A stretch of DNA of 64,000 nucleotides. Origin: DATKJS01 sp050015275. Its GTDB lineage: Bacteria > Acidobacteriota > Aminicenantia > Aminicenantales > Saccharicenantaceae. Position 1 is the stretch's first letter. Each line of letters opens with the position of its first letter. Below, in pieces: positions 27,348-35,575 of this stretch. The notes beneath the pieces were generated by a model that searched no databases, was not told the DNA's origin, and saw only the letters and a list, made by a program, of their open reading frames with translations. The translations under genes were made by a program, and so were the position numbers. Where the stretch lies: NCBI GenBank assembly GCA_050015275.1, contig JBEKBS010000006.1:1-64000 (forward strand), read 5' to 3'.

Positions 27348-28082
27348 CTACTTCCGGAGCTCGAGCCGCCGGACCAGCGCTTTCTGGAAGAGAAGGAGGA
27401 TGGCCAGACCCGCGGCGACAGTGAATCCGCCGCGGAGGAGCCGCGGCGAAACGATCAGGTTCGGAAAAACGGAGGTGAACCCGACGAAGAGGAGCCTGGA
27501 CCCCAGGCTGGGGAACCGCCCGGTCCCGAGATGATCGATGAAACCGGTCCGCGAGGTCGCGGAAAAGAGCAGGCCGATCAGCGCGGCGGCCTGAGCGAGG
27601 AGGATGACGACCACGTTGGAACCGGCCTTGAGGAAGTGGCTCAGCGCCCCGGCGGCGCCGATATAATAGAAACCGGCCAGAAGCCCCAGACCGAATTGCG
27701 GGATCGTAAGCGGATCGAACTTGCCGCAGGCGACCCCCCAAAGCGCGGTGAGAAAGAACAGGCAGGCCGCATAGATCCCGGCCGCGGCGGCCAGGGCGAA
27801 ATTCTTCTGCCAGAGGTATCGCCTGAACCCGCCCCGGAGAAAGAGGACGTTCTCCAGGGCCCCGCCCGCGACCTCCGTCCCCACCATGTCCTGGGCGGAG
27901 ACAAGAAAAACATAGGGAAAGAAAAAGAGGAAGAACTTCATCGCCGTCCCGTAGGTCGTCCGGACGCCGAGGAAGACGAGGAAAGCCGGGAGGAAGGCCG
28001 CCAGGGCAAGGTTGAACTTCGAGGCCCGGAGCTTCAGGCCCGTCAGCCGGACCGTCAGCGGGAAAATATTTTTCTCAAACAT
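27348..28082 (-). CDS. ABC-2-type permease-like membrane protein
   Basis: A 244-residue protein with about six hydrophobic segments, for example KFFLFFFPYVFLVSA, AAAGIYAACLFFLTALWG, LLAGFYYIGAAGALSHFL and VVVILLAQAAALIGLL. The central VGTEVAGGALENVLFLRGGFRRYLWQK resembles the coupling region of ABC-2 permeases. It overlaps the thioredoxin-like gene by 28 bp and is followed by the ATPase gene, with which it forms a transporter. The cargo is not evident. Confidence 0.75.
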   Translation of the reverse strand: MFEKNIFPLTVRLTGLKLRASKFNLALAAFLPAFLVFLGVRTTYGTAMKFFLFFFPYVFLVSAQDMVGTEVAGGALENVLFLRGGFRRYLWQKNFALAAAAGIYAACLFFLTALWGVACGKFDPLTIPQFGLGLLAGFYYIGAAGALSHFLKAGSNVVVILLAQAAALIGLLFSATSRTGFIDHLGTGRFPSLGSRLLFVGFTSVFPNLIVSPRLLRGGFTVAAGLAILLLFQKALVRRLELRK

Positions 28083-28522
28083 CTTTCGAGATCCTCCCGG
28101 CGCCGGCCGTAATCTTTGTAAGGGTCGTCGCGGTAGACCGCCTCTCCTCCCGAGAGCAGGGCCTTGTAGGGAACCATGTCCACCCGGAACTTCCGGAAAA
28201 GAACTTTTCTCCTGTCCAGAACGACGGGCAGGGTCCAGGCGAATTTTTCGAGGAAGGCCCGGAGCGTATCCCTCGGGCCGGAGAAGACGCCGATGACGGC
28301 CACGTCGAAGCCGCCCTTCTCGACGAGATATCTCGCTTCGAAAAGGTCGTCATAGCAAGAGGGGCACTCCGTCGAGAAAAAGACCAGAAGGACGGGGCCT
28401 CCGGACGGTCCTGCCGCTTCCTCTAGGGTCAAGCAAACCCGGACTTCGACGTCGGCCGCTGAAGCGGTCAGGAGGGCCGCCCCGAGGGCGGCAATGACCA
28501 GCGCCGCGCTCCGCCGGGTCAT
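28055..28522 (-). CDS. exported thioredoxin-like protein (CPSC)
   Basis: A 155-residue protein with signal peptide MTRRSAALVIAALGAALLTASAA and a thioredoxin fold: LLVFFSTECPSCYDDL with redox Cys53 and Cys56, then VAVIGVFSG, LPVVLDRRKVLFRKF and a cis-Pro-type loop VDMVPYKALL. It belongs to the AhpC/TlpA-like group and would act outside the cytoplasm, as an oxidant, reductant or disulfide isomerase. The ATG at 28522 overlaps the propeller gene's stop (ATGA). The four-Cys secreted peptide encoded first in this operon is the obvious candidate substrate. Confidence 0.82.
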   Translation of the reverse strand: MTRRSAALVIAALGAALLTASAADVEVRVCLTLEEAAGPSGGPVLLVFFSTECPSCYDDLFEARYLVEKGGFDVAVIGVFSGPRDTLRAFLEKFAWTLPVVLDRRKVLFRKFRVDMVPYKALLSGGEAVYRDDPYKDYGRRREDLERCLRKIFSR

Positions 28523-29523
28523 CGGACGATCCTGAAGACCCGGAGCCCGCCCGTCCGGTCCACCGCGTAGATCCGGTCTCCGTCCACGGCCATCCGACCC
28601 ACATGGGAGGGGAGGCTGACGTGGGCCTCGAGCCGGCCGGTCGCGTCGAGGACGAAGACCTGGTCTCCGGGTCCCAGGTCTTTCTCCTCGGTGTAGGCGG
28701 GGGCCAGGAAGTAGAAACGCTCCCGGTCGAACGAGCACTCCCAGCAGAATCCGTCGATCGTCTTCCGCGGTCCCCTGAGCGGAAGGGAGAGGGTCTTGAA
28801 GACGTAGCGCCCGTCCACCGGGATCCGGGCCAGGAGATCTCCGCCGGGGCCGTAGCGGAGGATTGACCGTTCCTGGCAGCGGAAGACCACGAAAAATTCG
28901 CCCCGCGGCCCGGCGGCGACCAGGATCATGTTGCGGAACGCGTCGAACACGGGGTCGCCCGAAAAGCGGGCCGGGAGGGCCTCCCAGATAAGGTCGCCCC
29001 TCCCGTTGAAAACGTGGAGGAGCTTCTCCGGGCCCGACCGTCCGGAAGGGATGTGAGTGACGAGGATCCTGTCCGCCGTGAGGACGAGGGCCCGGTCCGG
29101 GGCAAAGGGGACCCCGAAGCTCCGGAGATACCTCCCCGAAGGGTCGAGGACCTGGATCCTGTGGTTGAGCTTGTCCGCCACGAAGAGCCGTCCTCCGAGG
29201 ACCGAAACGCCCGAAGGAAAGGAAAATTCCCCCGGCCCGCGGCCTGTCCGGCCGACCGCGGCCTTGAACCGGCCGTTCTTCAAGAAGATCTTGACGGCGC
29301 AATCCTCCGCGTCGGCGACGTAGATATGAGCGGCGTCGAACGACAGGGATACGGCCAGGGCGAGACAGCCCTCGTCGGGTTTTTCAGCGGCCGAGGTCAC
29401 GTCCTCAGCGACGTAGCGCCTGACCGAAGGGTCCTCGACCGCGCCCGCCGCCGAAGGGCGCGGCAAGCCGGCCGCCAGCGCGAGCAGAAAAAGCGAACGC
29501 TTCCAAACGGGCTTCATGGTCAT
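28519..29523 (-). CDS. exported NHL-type six-bladed beta-propeller protein
   Basis: A 334-residue protein with signal peptide (WKRSLFLLALAAGLPRPSAAGA) and repeated NHL/6-bladed propeller blades: IYVADAEDCAVKIFLKNG, GPGEFSFPSGVSVLGGRLFVAD, HRIQVLDPSGRYLRSFG and a final RIYAVDRTGGLRVFR. GGAGAG precedes the ATG at 29523. Such propellers bind peptides or ligands extracytoplasmically. In Bacteroidota, related propellers are often encoded beside very small secreted peptides and thioredoxin-like proteins, and the same three-part arrangement occurs here. Confidence 0.82.
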   Translation of the reverse strand: MTMKPVWKRSLFLLALAAGLPRPSAAGAVEDPSVRRYVAEDVTSAAEKPDEGCLALAVSLSFDAAHIYVADAEDCAVKIFLKNGRFKAAVGRTGRGPGEFSFPSGVSVLGGRLFVADKLNHRIQVLDPSGRYLRSFGVPFAPDRALVLTADRILVTHIPSGRSGPEKLLHVFNGRGDLIWEALPARFSGDPVFDAFRNMILVAAGPRGEFFVVFRCQERSILRYGPGGDLLARIPVDGRYVFKTLSLPLRGPRKTIDGFCWECSFDRERFYFLAPAYTEEKDLGPGDQVFVLDATGRLEAHVSLPSHVGRMAVDGDRIYAVDRTGGLRVFRIVR

Positions 29524-29549
29524 CGTCGGCTCTCCGCGAAGACAATCGT

Positions 29550-29576
29550 GGAGGCCCCCCGGCGAGGGGGGCCTCC
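29550..29576 (-). promoter_or_regulatory. intercistronic GC-rich hairpin after the peptide gene
   Basis: A perfect 11-bp inverted repeat, GGAGGCCCCCC / GGGGGGCCTCC, with a 5-nt loop. It starts 12 nt after the peptide stop codon and ends 26 nt before the propeller start. No T-tract follows, so it should act as a partial attenuator or 3'-end stabiliser, leaving more peptide mRNA than downstream mRNA. Confidence 0.7.
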
Positions 29577-29588
29577 CGCGGCTCAGAC

Positions 29589-29807
29589 CTAGGCGGCCAG
29601 GATGCACTTGCCGAGGGCGATGTCGCAGACGGTCAGGGCGAGGGCGATCTTGGTCCAGGCGGCATCCATGTTGAGCGCCCGCTCGCGGCAGGCCGCGTGG
29701 TTGTTGTAGCACTCGTTGACATCACGAGCGCGCGCGGCGAGCGGATAAAAAACGACCGTGGAAAACAAGATGAGCCCGGCGAGGGCCAGCAGAACCGCTT
29801 TTTTCAT
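29589..29807 (-). CDS. small secreted twin-CX6C peptide, candidate system effector
   Basis: A 72-residue protein with a clear Sec signal (MKKAVLLALAGLILFSTVVF...) and a predicted cut after AARARA near residue 27-28, leaving a mature peptide of about 45 residues. That peptide has four Cys, C33, C40, C61 and C68: two CX6C motifs separated by 20 residues. The spacing would let C33-C68 and C40-C61 pair across a helical hairpin. AAAGGAGA lies at good distance from the ATG, and the gene is first in the operon. I recognise no family. A precursor, toxin-like or signalling peptide is possible, but no function is shown. Confidence 0.75.
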   Translation of the reverse strand: MKKAVLLALAGLILFSTVVFYPLAARARDVNECYNNHAACRERALNMDAAWTKIALALTVCDIALGKCILAA

Positions 29808-29892
29808 TGGGGTCTCCTTTCGGCCTCTTCTTAAGCAATCTTCATGCCACGGCGAAAATTTTCCTAACGCTCACATCCCATTGATTTAAAAT

Positions 29893-29898
29893 ATTTTA
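29893..29898 (-). promoter_or_regulatory. probable -10 of the twin-CX6C peptide operon
   Basis: TAAAAT on the minus strand inside a 20-bp A+T-rich island (29881-29900) that stands out in this G+C-rich DNA. No good -35 is seen, suggesting an activator or alternative sigma factor. It predicts a leader of about 80 nt. The rest of the 310-bp gap 29808-30117 shows no gene. Confidence 0.4.
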
Positions 29899-30117
29899 TA
29901 GCTGGGCAAGCGGCCCATCGGTCGCGGCCTCCCGGTCCTCCGCGTCACACTTTGTGCCGCCGTTCTCCATCGGCTTAGATTCCAACAGGTTAGAGGGCTA
30001 CCGCAGGGCACAATATGTGACATGGTGAGGATGGACAAGGAGGGTGAGGGCTATCCCAAAGGCTCCTCGAAGACCGAAGAAGCCCGGCGGGGAGCGAAAT
30101 CCGGCGCGCCGGCCGGA

Positions 30118-31788
30118 CTATTTCAGAAGCGGGATCCTGATCCCCTTGTCCTTGGCGCAGGCGATGGCCTCGGGATATCCCGCGTCGGCGTGCCTCGCGA
30201 CGCCGAGTCCCGGGTCCACGGTCAGGACCCTTTCGAGCCGCCGGCCCATCATGGCGCTCCCGTCGGCGACGATGACCATGCCCGCGTGAATGGACAGGCC
30301 GATCCCCACTCCGCCGCCGTGGTGGACGGAAACCCAGGAGGCTCCGCTGACGGCGTTGAGGAGGGCGTTGAGGATGGGCCAGTCGGCGATCGCATCGGAC
30401 CCGTCGCGCATTCCTTCCGTTTCGCGGTTCGGGGAGGCCACGGACCCGGCGTCCAGATGGTCCCGGCCGATGACGATGGGGGCCGAGATCTTCCCCTTTC
30501 GGACGAGACGGTTGATGACCGCCCCGAACCGGGCCCTCTCGCCGTAGCCCAGCCAGCAGATCCGCGACGGCAGCCCCTGGAACCTGACTTCGTTCCGGGC
30601 CTTCCGGATCCATCGCGCCAGGGCTTCATCCTCCGGGAACTCCCGGAGGACGGCCTCGTCGGTGGCGTAGATGTCGGCCGGCTTTCCGGAAAGTGCGGCC
30701 CAGCGGAACGGGCCCTTGCCGAGACAGAACAGGGGCCGGATGTATTCCGGAACGAACCCCGGGATTTCGAAGGCGTCGCGGACCCCGGCCTTCTGGGCCT
30801 GGCCGCGGATGTTATTCCCGTAGTCGAAGGCCCGGGCTCCCCTCTTTTTGAGCTCGAGCATGGCCTCGACATGGCCGGCCATGGCCTGGTAGGACCGGCG
30901 GATGTAATCCTCCGGATCGTCCCGCCTCAACTTCAGGGCTTCCTCATAGGGCAGGCCGTTGGGGACATATCCGTTGAGCTCGTCGTGGGCCGATGTCTGG
31001 TCCGTTAGAATATCGGGAATGATCCCCCGGCGGACGAATTCGGGCAGGACGTCGGCGGCGTTCCCGAGGACGGCGATCGACAGGGGCACGCCCTTGCGCC
31101 GGGCCTCGCCGGAGAGCCGCAGGGCCTCGTCGAGACTGTCGGTCGTCGTGTCGATGTACTTCGTCTCCAATCGCCGCCGGATCCGGGCCGGGTCGACTTC
31201 GACGACGATCGCCACGCCGTCGTTCATGGTCACGGCCAGGGGCTGGGCCCCGCCCATGCCGCCGAGGCCGGCGGTCAGGACGAGCTTCCCCTTGAGCGAA
31301 CCCCCGAAATGCCGCCGGGCCGCGGCGGCCAGCGTCTCGTACGTCCCTTGGAGGATCCCTTGAGTGCCGATGTAGATCCAGCTGCCGGCCGTCATCTGGC
31401 CGTACATCGTCAGGCCCTTGGCCTCCAGCCGGCGGAACTCGTCCCAAGTCGCCCACTTCGGGACGATCATGGCGTTGGAGATCAGGACGCGGGGGGCCTC
31501 GGCATGGGTCTTGAAAACGGCCACGGGCTTTCCCGACTGGACGACGAGGGTTTCGTCGTTCTCGAGCTTCCTGAGGCACTCGACGATCGCCCAAAAACAC
31601 TCCCAGTTCCGGGCGGCCTTCCCCGTTCCGCCGTAGACGATGAGGTCCTGCGGCTTCTCGGCGACCTCGGGGTCGAGGTTGTTCATGAGCATCCGGAGGG
31701 CCCCTTCCTGCGACCAGCCTTTGGCGCGCAGGCGGGAGCCCCGCGCGGCCCGGATCTTTGTCCGAAGTCTGTCTTTTGCCGGAACCAT
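30118..31788 (-). CDS. hutU: urocanate hydratase
   Basis: A 556-residue urocanase, the NAD-dependent second enzyme of histidine degradation, converting urocanate to imidazolonepropionate. Diagnostic segments include MLMNNLDPEVAEKPQDLIVY near the N-terminus, the NAD-binding VLTAGLGGMGGAQPLAVTMN, and the active-site signature FQGLPSRICWLGYGERARF. The ATG at 31788 follows AGGAGG and removes an upstream extension without homology. No hutH, hutI or ftcD is beside it; the neighbours are the peptide operon and a cyclic-di-GMP gene, so the rest of the pathway must be elsewhere. Confidence 0.96.
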   Translation of the reverse strand: MVPAKDRLRTKIRAARGSRLRAKGWSQEGALRMLMNNLDPEVAEKPQDLIVYGGTGKAARNWECFWAIVECLRKLENDETLVVQSGKPVAVFKTHAEAPRVLISNAMIVPKWATWDEFRRLEAKGLTMYGQMTAGSWIYIGTQGILQGTYETLAAAARRHFGGSLKGKLVLTAGLGGMGGAQPLAVTMNDGVAIVVEVDPARIRRRLETKYIDTTTDSLDEALRLSGEARRKGVPLSIAVLGNAADVLPEFVRRGIIPDILTDQTSAHDELNGYVPNGLPYEEALKLRRDDPEDYIRRSYQAMAGHVEAMLELKKRGARAFDYGNNIRGQAQKAGVRDAFEIPGFVPEYIRPLFCLGKGPFRWAALSGKPADIYATDEAVLREFPEDEALARWIRKARNEVRFQGLPSRICWLGYGERARFGAVINRLVRKGKISAPIVIGRDHLDAGSVASPNRETEGMRDGSDAIADWPILNALLNAVSGASWVSVHHGGGVGIGLSIHAGMVIVADGSAMMGRRLERVLTVDPGLGVARHADAGYPEAIACAKDKGIRIPLLK

Positions 31789-31844
31789 GTCCGTCCTCCT
31801 CGGTCGTCTCGCGCCAGGCAAAGGGCCGCGGCGCTCGGGTCCTG

Positions 31845-31874
31845 AATATATCACACCAGCACATGAAAGTTCAA
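31845..31874 (-). promoter_or_regulatory. promoter of hutU
   Basis: On the minus strand TTGAAC (31869-31874), an 18-bp spacer and TATATT (31845-31850); start near 31838, about 50 nt before the ATG. Confidence 0.6.
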
Positions 31875-31918
31875 AAAGCGGGGCCTTCCGGGGACGCGGC
31901 AGAACCCTAAAAAAGGGG

Positions 31919-31948
31919 TTGACGGGGGGCGAAAAAATATTGTAGATT
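31919..31948 (+). promoter_or_regulatory. promoter of the GGDEF-PilZ gene
   Basis: TTGACG (31919-31924), an 18-bp spacer and TAGATT (31943-31948). It is back to back with the hutU promoter in the 290-bp divergent region and leaves a leader of about 125 nt before the ATG at 32079; I see no known riboswitch fold in it. Confidence 0.55.
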
Positions 31949-32078
31949 AAGAAGGGATCAGGAAGAGCGCCAGGCTACGAAAAACGAAGCCGAATCTTAT
32001 TCGGAATAGAGCTAAGGTTTCAAAGGCAAGAGAAAAGGTTTGTCGGTCACTCCGCATGGTGACGGCGCGGCGAGGGCG

Positions 32079-34103
32079 ATGAGTCAAAAACGGATCCTTA
32101 TCCTCCACCCGTCTTCCGCTGACGTCGACTTGCTGGCCAAGCTGGCCGCTGTCTTCGGGCCGGTCCTGGCCTGGACGGACCGCGAGGGCTTGAGCGGCCG
32201 GTTGGACGGGGTTTCGGTCGGAGTCGCCGTCCTCGGGGCCGGGTTCGCTCATTATTCCTCTTTCCGGGGCCTTCTGCGGCCGACGACCTCGGTCATCCTG
32301 ACCGGCCCCGACGAAGGGGAGCTGCGACGGGCGGCCGACGAATGGCCGCCGGCCTTTGCCGTCGATGTCTTCGTCAGGGGCCCCGACTCCCCCCGCGACC
32401 GGTCGTTCCTCGTCGCCGTCGAACGCGCCCTCGGGCAGGCCCGGATGCGGACCGAGGTCGAGGACCTCCGCCGCGCTCTCGCCCAGCACGAGTCCAAGGT
32501 CCGCGATGTCTACGCGGAGATCCAGGAGATCAAGGGCCTGATCAATTCCAACTTCCTCCTGGAGATCGAAAAGCGCATCGCCATCGAGACCAAGTATGTG
32601 TGGTTCCAGAAGGAGCGGCAGCGGATCGAGGCCATCCTCCGGAAGATCTACGCCGCCGACGATGTCAACAGCCTCCTCGACATCCTGCCGGACATCCGGG
32701 ACATCGTCAAGGCCGCGAGCGCGACCGTCTACCTCATCGAGGAGAACGAGGTCCTCGGCCGCTACTTGAAGCCCCTCGTCTGGGACAACGCCTATCTCCC
32801 CCACGCCGAGTTCTCGAAGTACATCACCCTCTGGGACGCCCAGGATTTCGCGGCCGTCGTCGCCCGCTACGGCCAGGGGATCAACGTCTCCGACCTCTCC
32901 TTCGACCGGAGGATGACCAAGCGCTACACCGAATTCCTCAAGGCGCCGTTGAAAAACCTCCTGGCGGTCCCCATCATGCACAGCCGGAAGGTCATCGGCG
33001 TCGTCGAGGTCTACAATAAGACCGTCCAGGGCAGGACGAACGGCGACGGCTTCAGCCGCGAGGACCAGCAGATCCTGCAGGGGATCTCCGAGCACATGGC
33101 CATCGCCATGATGAAGCTCAACCTCATCCAGTACGACGCCCTGACGGGGCTCCTCCGCCCGGAGCCCTTTTTCGAGAAGGTCCTCCAGAAGGTCAACGCC
33201 CTGGGCAAGCGGCGTCAGGAGGAGGGCGACCTCGCCCTTGTCATGGGGGACGTCGACTGGTTCAAGAACTACAACGACCGCAACGGGCACGAAGCGGGCA
33301 ACCGGCTCCTCCGCGACCTGGCCCATGTCCTGAAGCTCTCCATCCGCGAGGAGGACCTCCTCTGCCGCTACGGGGGCGAGGAGTTCCTCTTCTTCCTGAC
33401 GGGCGTCAAGAGCCCGGACGAGGCGGCCGTCCTCACGGAGCGGATCCGAAAGAACGTCGAGGACCACTATTTCGAATTCCAGGAATTCCAGCCGCAGAAC
33501 AACCTGACCATGTCGTTCGGCGTGACCGTCTTCCCCAAGAACAAGACGGACCAGCCCCCGCCGCTGACAAAAGCGGACCTGAAGCGACTGGCCATGGAAG
33601 CCGACTCGGCCCTGGCGGAAGCGAAGGGGAAACATCGTCCGGACCTGAAGGCGCGGGAAGGACATGAGGCGGCCCTGACGAAGAACCGCGTCTCGACCTA
33701 CCCCGGGGAGAAGGACGGTGAGTACGGGAAGGCGCAAGTCCGGCAGGCCGAGGAGCCGCTCCTCCGGGAGCGCCGGAAGCACGAGCGACACAACGTCTCA
33801 ACCCTGCTGATGATCGAGGAGAACGGCGAATTCAAGGTGGCCAAGACCGTGAACATCAGCGTCGGAGGGGCCCGGGTGATCTCGGACACGAAGCTGCCCG
33901 TAGCCCTTACCATGGACACCATCCTCGTCTTGGGCGACAAGGCCAGCCTCGTCAAGAGCGACGTCATTTACTCGGAGAGGCCGGAGAACGAAACGTCCTT
34001 CTTTTATTCGGGCCTGAAATTCCGGGACCTGACGGACAAGGACATCAAGGGGCTTGAAGAATACCTCCTCCATTTCCGGAGGAAGACGGTTCCCTTTTCC
34101 TGA
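32079..34103 (+). CDS. pseudo-receiver / GAF-like / GGDEF / PilZ diguanylate cyclase
   Basis: A 674-residue multidomain signalling protein. Residues 1-115 look like a response-regulator receiver (RILILHPSSADVDLLAKL), but the strand that should end in the phospho-acceptor Asp reads VGVAVLGAG, so it probably cannot be phosphorylated. A coiled coil (about 120-185) and a GAF-like domain (about 185-345) follow. The GGDEF domain has GGEEF at 432-436 and an intact inhibitory RxxD (R423-D426). The C-terminal PilZ domain has RKHER (about 568) and NxSxxG (about 592). So it should make cyclic-di-GMP from GTP and also bind it. The ATG at 32079 is chosen over an upstream TTG because the domain starts there. 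Confidence 0.9.
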   Translation: MSQKRILILHPSSADVDLLAKLAAVFGPVLAWTDREGLSGRLDGVSVGVAVLGAGFAHYSSFRGLLRPTTSVILTGPDEGELRRAADEWPPAFAVDVFVRGPDSPRDRSFLVAVERALGQARMRTEVEDLRRALAQHESKVRDVYAEIQEIKGLINSNFLLEIEKRIAIETKYVWFQKERQRIEAILRKIYAADDVNSLLDILPDIRDIVKAASATVYLIEENEVLGRYLKPLVWDNAYLPHAEFSKYITLWDAQDFAAVVARYGQGINVSDLSFDRRMTKRYTEFLKAPLKNLLAVPIMHSRKVIGVVEVYNKTVQGRTNGDGFSREDQQILQGISEHMAIAMMKLNLIQYDALTGLLRPEPFFEKVLQKVNALGKRRQEEGDLALVMGDVDWFKNYNDRNGHEAGNRLLRDLAHVLKLSIREEDLLCRYGGEEFLFFLTGVKSPDEAAVLTERIRKNVEDHYFEFQEFQPQNNLTMSFGVTVFPKNKTDQPPPLTKADLKRLAMEADSALAEAKGKHRPDLKAREGHEAALTKNRVSTYPGEKDGEYGKAQVRQAEEPLLRERRKHERHNVSTLLMIEENGEFKVAKTVNISVGGARVISDTKLPVALTMDTILVLGDKASLVKSDVIYSERPENETSFFYSGLKFRDLTDKDIKGLEEYLLHFRRKTVPFS

Positions 34104-34111
34104 CCCCGCCC

Positions 34112-35395
34112 TCAGCGGGACCCGAGCTCTTTCTTGAGAGCCCTCAGATAGGCGATCCGCGGGGTGATCCGGGCAAGCCAGGCGCTCTTCATTTCCGTCG
34201 CGACGGCCAGGAACGATGCGAATTCCTCGGGGTTGCTCCAGTTCTCCATGCTCAGCCGCTCGAGGAGGCTCCGGAGGGCGTGGGCGTTGAGGGCCTCCTC
34301 GGCGAACGCGGGCAAGCTCCAGATCCTCTTCTCGGTCATCTTGATAACCCTCAGGAAAAGCGCCCGCAGTCCTTCCTGCCAGTTGATGAGCTCCTGCTTG
34401 ATGAAAAACTGCTCTTTCGGGGATTCGGTCTGGCCGAGCTTCTCGGACAGCCGTCGGGCCTCGTCCACGGTCTTTTCGATCGCGGAAAAAAGGCTCTCGC
34501 CGTCGACAAGGATCTTGTTGTCTTTCTGGAAATAGTGGATCTCCCCGTTGCCGTTGGCAGGCTCCGATCTCCGGCAGGACTCGAGGGCCTCGTGAACGGC
34601 TTCCTCGGGCTCCTCTTCGGCCGGAACGGGCCCGGCCTCGGCCTGAGGTTCCGCTCCGGCTTTGGCCGCGCCGGCCGCGGGCGCCTCCGGGACCACCGGG
34701 GCGGTCGTTGTGATCTCCGCCGGCGGGGATGTCCCCGCGACGAGGTCCTGGATCTCGGGGATCCGGAAACCGGCCGGCGCCTCCAGGATGTCGAGGGCTT
34801 CGAAGCTCTCGGTTCCGCCGCCCTTGGGAGCCGACCCGCCGAGCCCCGCGGCCACAGACTCTATGGCCAGGAGCTCCTTGATCTTCCTCAGCTTCTCGAG
34901 CTCCAGGTCCAAGTCGATGCGGACCGGCTTCTCGTCCTCGTCCAGGGCGTCCGTGACGATCCCGAAGCGCTCCCGCAGGTCGGTTTTCAGGAACCCGGCC
35001 CGCTCGGCGGTCTTTTCCCGGAGCTCCTCGACCCTTTGCTGGATCTCGGTGACCTTCTTGATCTCATCGACCGTGGCCTTCGCCAGTCCTTCGATCTGGG
35101 CCTGCAGCTGGACGACCCTGTCGAAGTGCTGGCGGGCTTCCTGGAGCAGTCCGTCCCGCTCCTCCTCGGCCGCGCGAATGACGGTCCGGTATTCGCCAAG
35201 GGCCTCCCTTTCTTTGACGAACTCGCGTTCGACCTCCTCCTTCCGTCTCCGGGCCGCTTCTTTCTCCTGATCGATGCGGGCGGCGAGCTCGTGCTCGATG
35301 TCCTGGATCTTTCTCTGGAGGAGGTTATCCAGCTGGCCTTCGATCTCCTGGATGACCTGGGTGGGTTCTTTAAGGATGTCGCGCTGCTGCCCCAT
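34112..35395 (-). CDS. coiled-coil protein of unknown function
   Basis: A 427-residue cytoplasmic protein with no signal or membrane segment. Residues about 10-150 are a long, highly charged coiled coil (KEEVEREFVKEREALGEY, QAQIEGLAKATVDEIKKV). An Ala/Pro/Glu-rich linker (about 215-275) leads to an all-helical C-terminal domain containing HYFQKDNKILVDGESLFSAIEK and ERLSMENWSNPEEFASFL. AAGGAG precedes the ATG. It converges with the GGDEF-PilZ gene and is divergent from the HD-GYP gene. The position between the enzymes suggests a partner or scaffold, but that is inference only. Confidence 0.75.
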   Translation of the reverse strand: MGQQRDILKEPTQVIQEIEGQLDNLLQRKIQDIEHELAARIDQEKEAARRRKEEVEREFVKEREALGEYRTVIRAAEEERDGLLQEARQHFDRVVQLQAQIEGLAKATVDEIKKVTEIQQRVEELREKTAERAGFLKTDLRERFGIVTDALDEDEKPVRIDLDLELEKLRKIKELLAIESVAAGLGGSAPKGGGTESFEALDILEAPAGFRIPEIQDLVAGTSPPAEITTTAPVVPEAPAAGAAKAGAEPQAEAGPVPAEEEPEEAVHEALESCRRSEPANGNGEIHYFQKDNKILVDGESLFSAIEKTVDEARRLSEKLGQTESPKEQFFIKQELINWQEGLRALFLRVIKMTEKRIWSLPAFAEEALNAHALRSLLERLSMENWSNPEEFASFLAVATEMKSAWLARITPRIAYLRALKKELGSR

Positions 35396-35535
35396 GATAT
35401 CTCCTTAGCCTCGGTCATTATCATCTTAGTAACCGCCGGATGACGTGTCAAGGCAGAAAAACGCGGCTCTCGGGAAAAACGCCGGATGACCGCCGGGGGT
35501 GATACCGGGTTCCGCCCGGCCCCTCGCGCTCCCGC

Positions 35536-35564
35536 TTGAAACGGACGGGAAAAAAGGATATAAA
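35536..35564 (+). promoter_or_regulatory. promoter of the HD-GYP gene
   Basis: TTGAAA (35536-35541), a 17-bp spacer and TATAAA (35559-35564), a near-consensus sigma70 site. The ATG at 35576 is 11 nt beyond the -10, so the leader is only about 5 nt. Confidence 0.65.
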
Positions 35565-35575
35565 AAGGCCGTTCC

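Noticed and set aside
29997..30004. Second GCGGTAGC core (minus strand) upstream of the peptide operon
   Set aside because: Only the 8-nt core matches ops, flanked by CT and CC instead of G and GTG, and it lies about 100 nt upstream of the predicted -10, so it would not be transcribed from that promoter. Likely chance.
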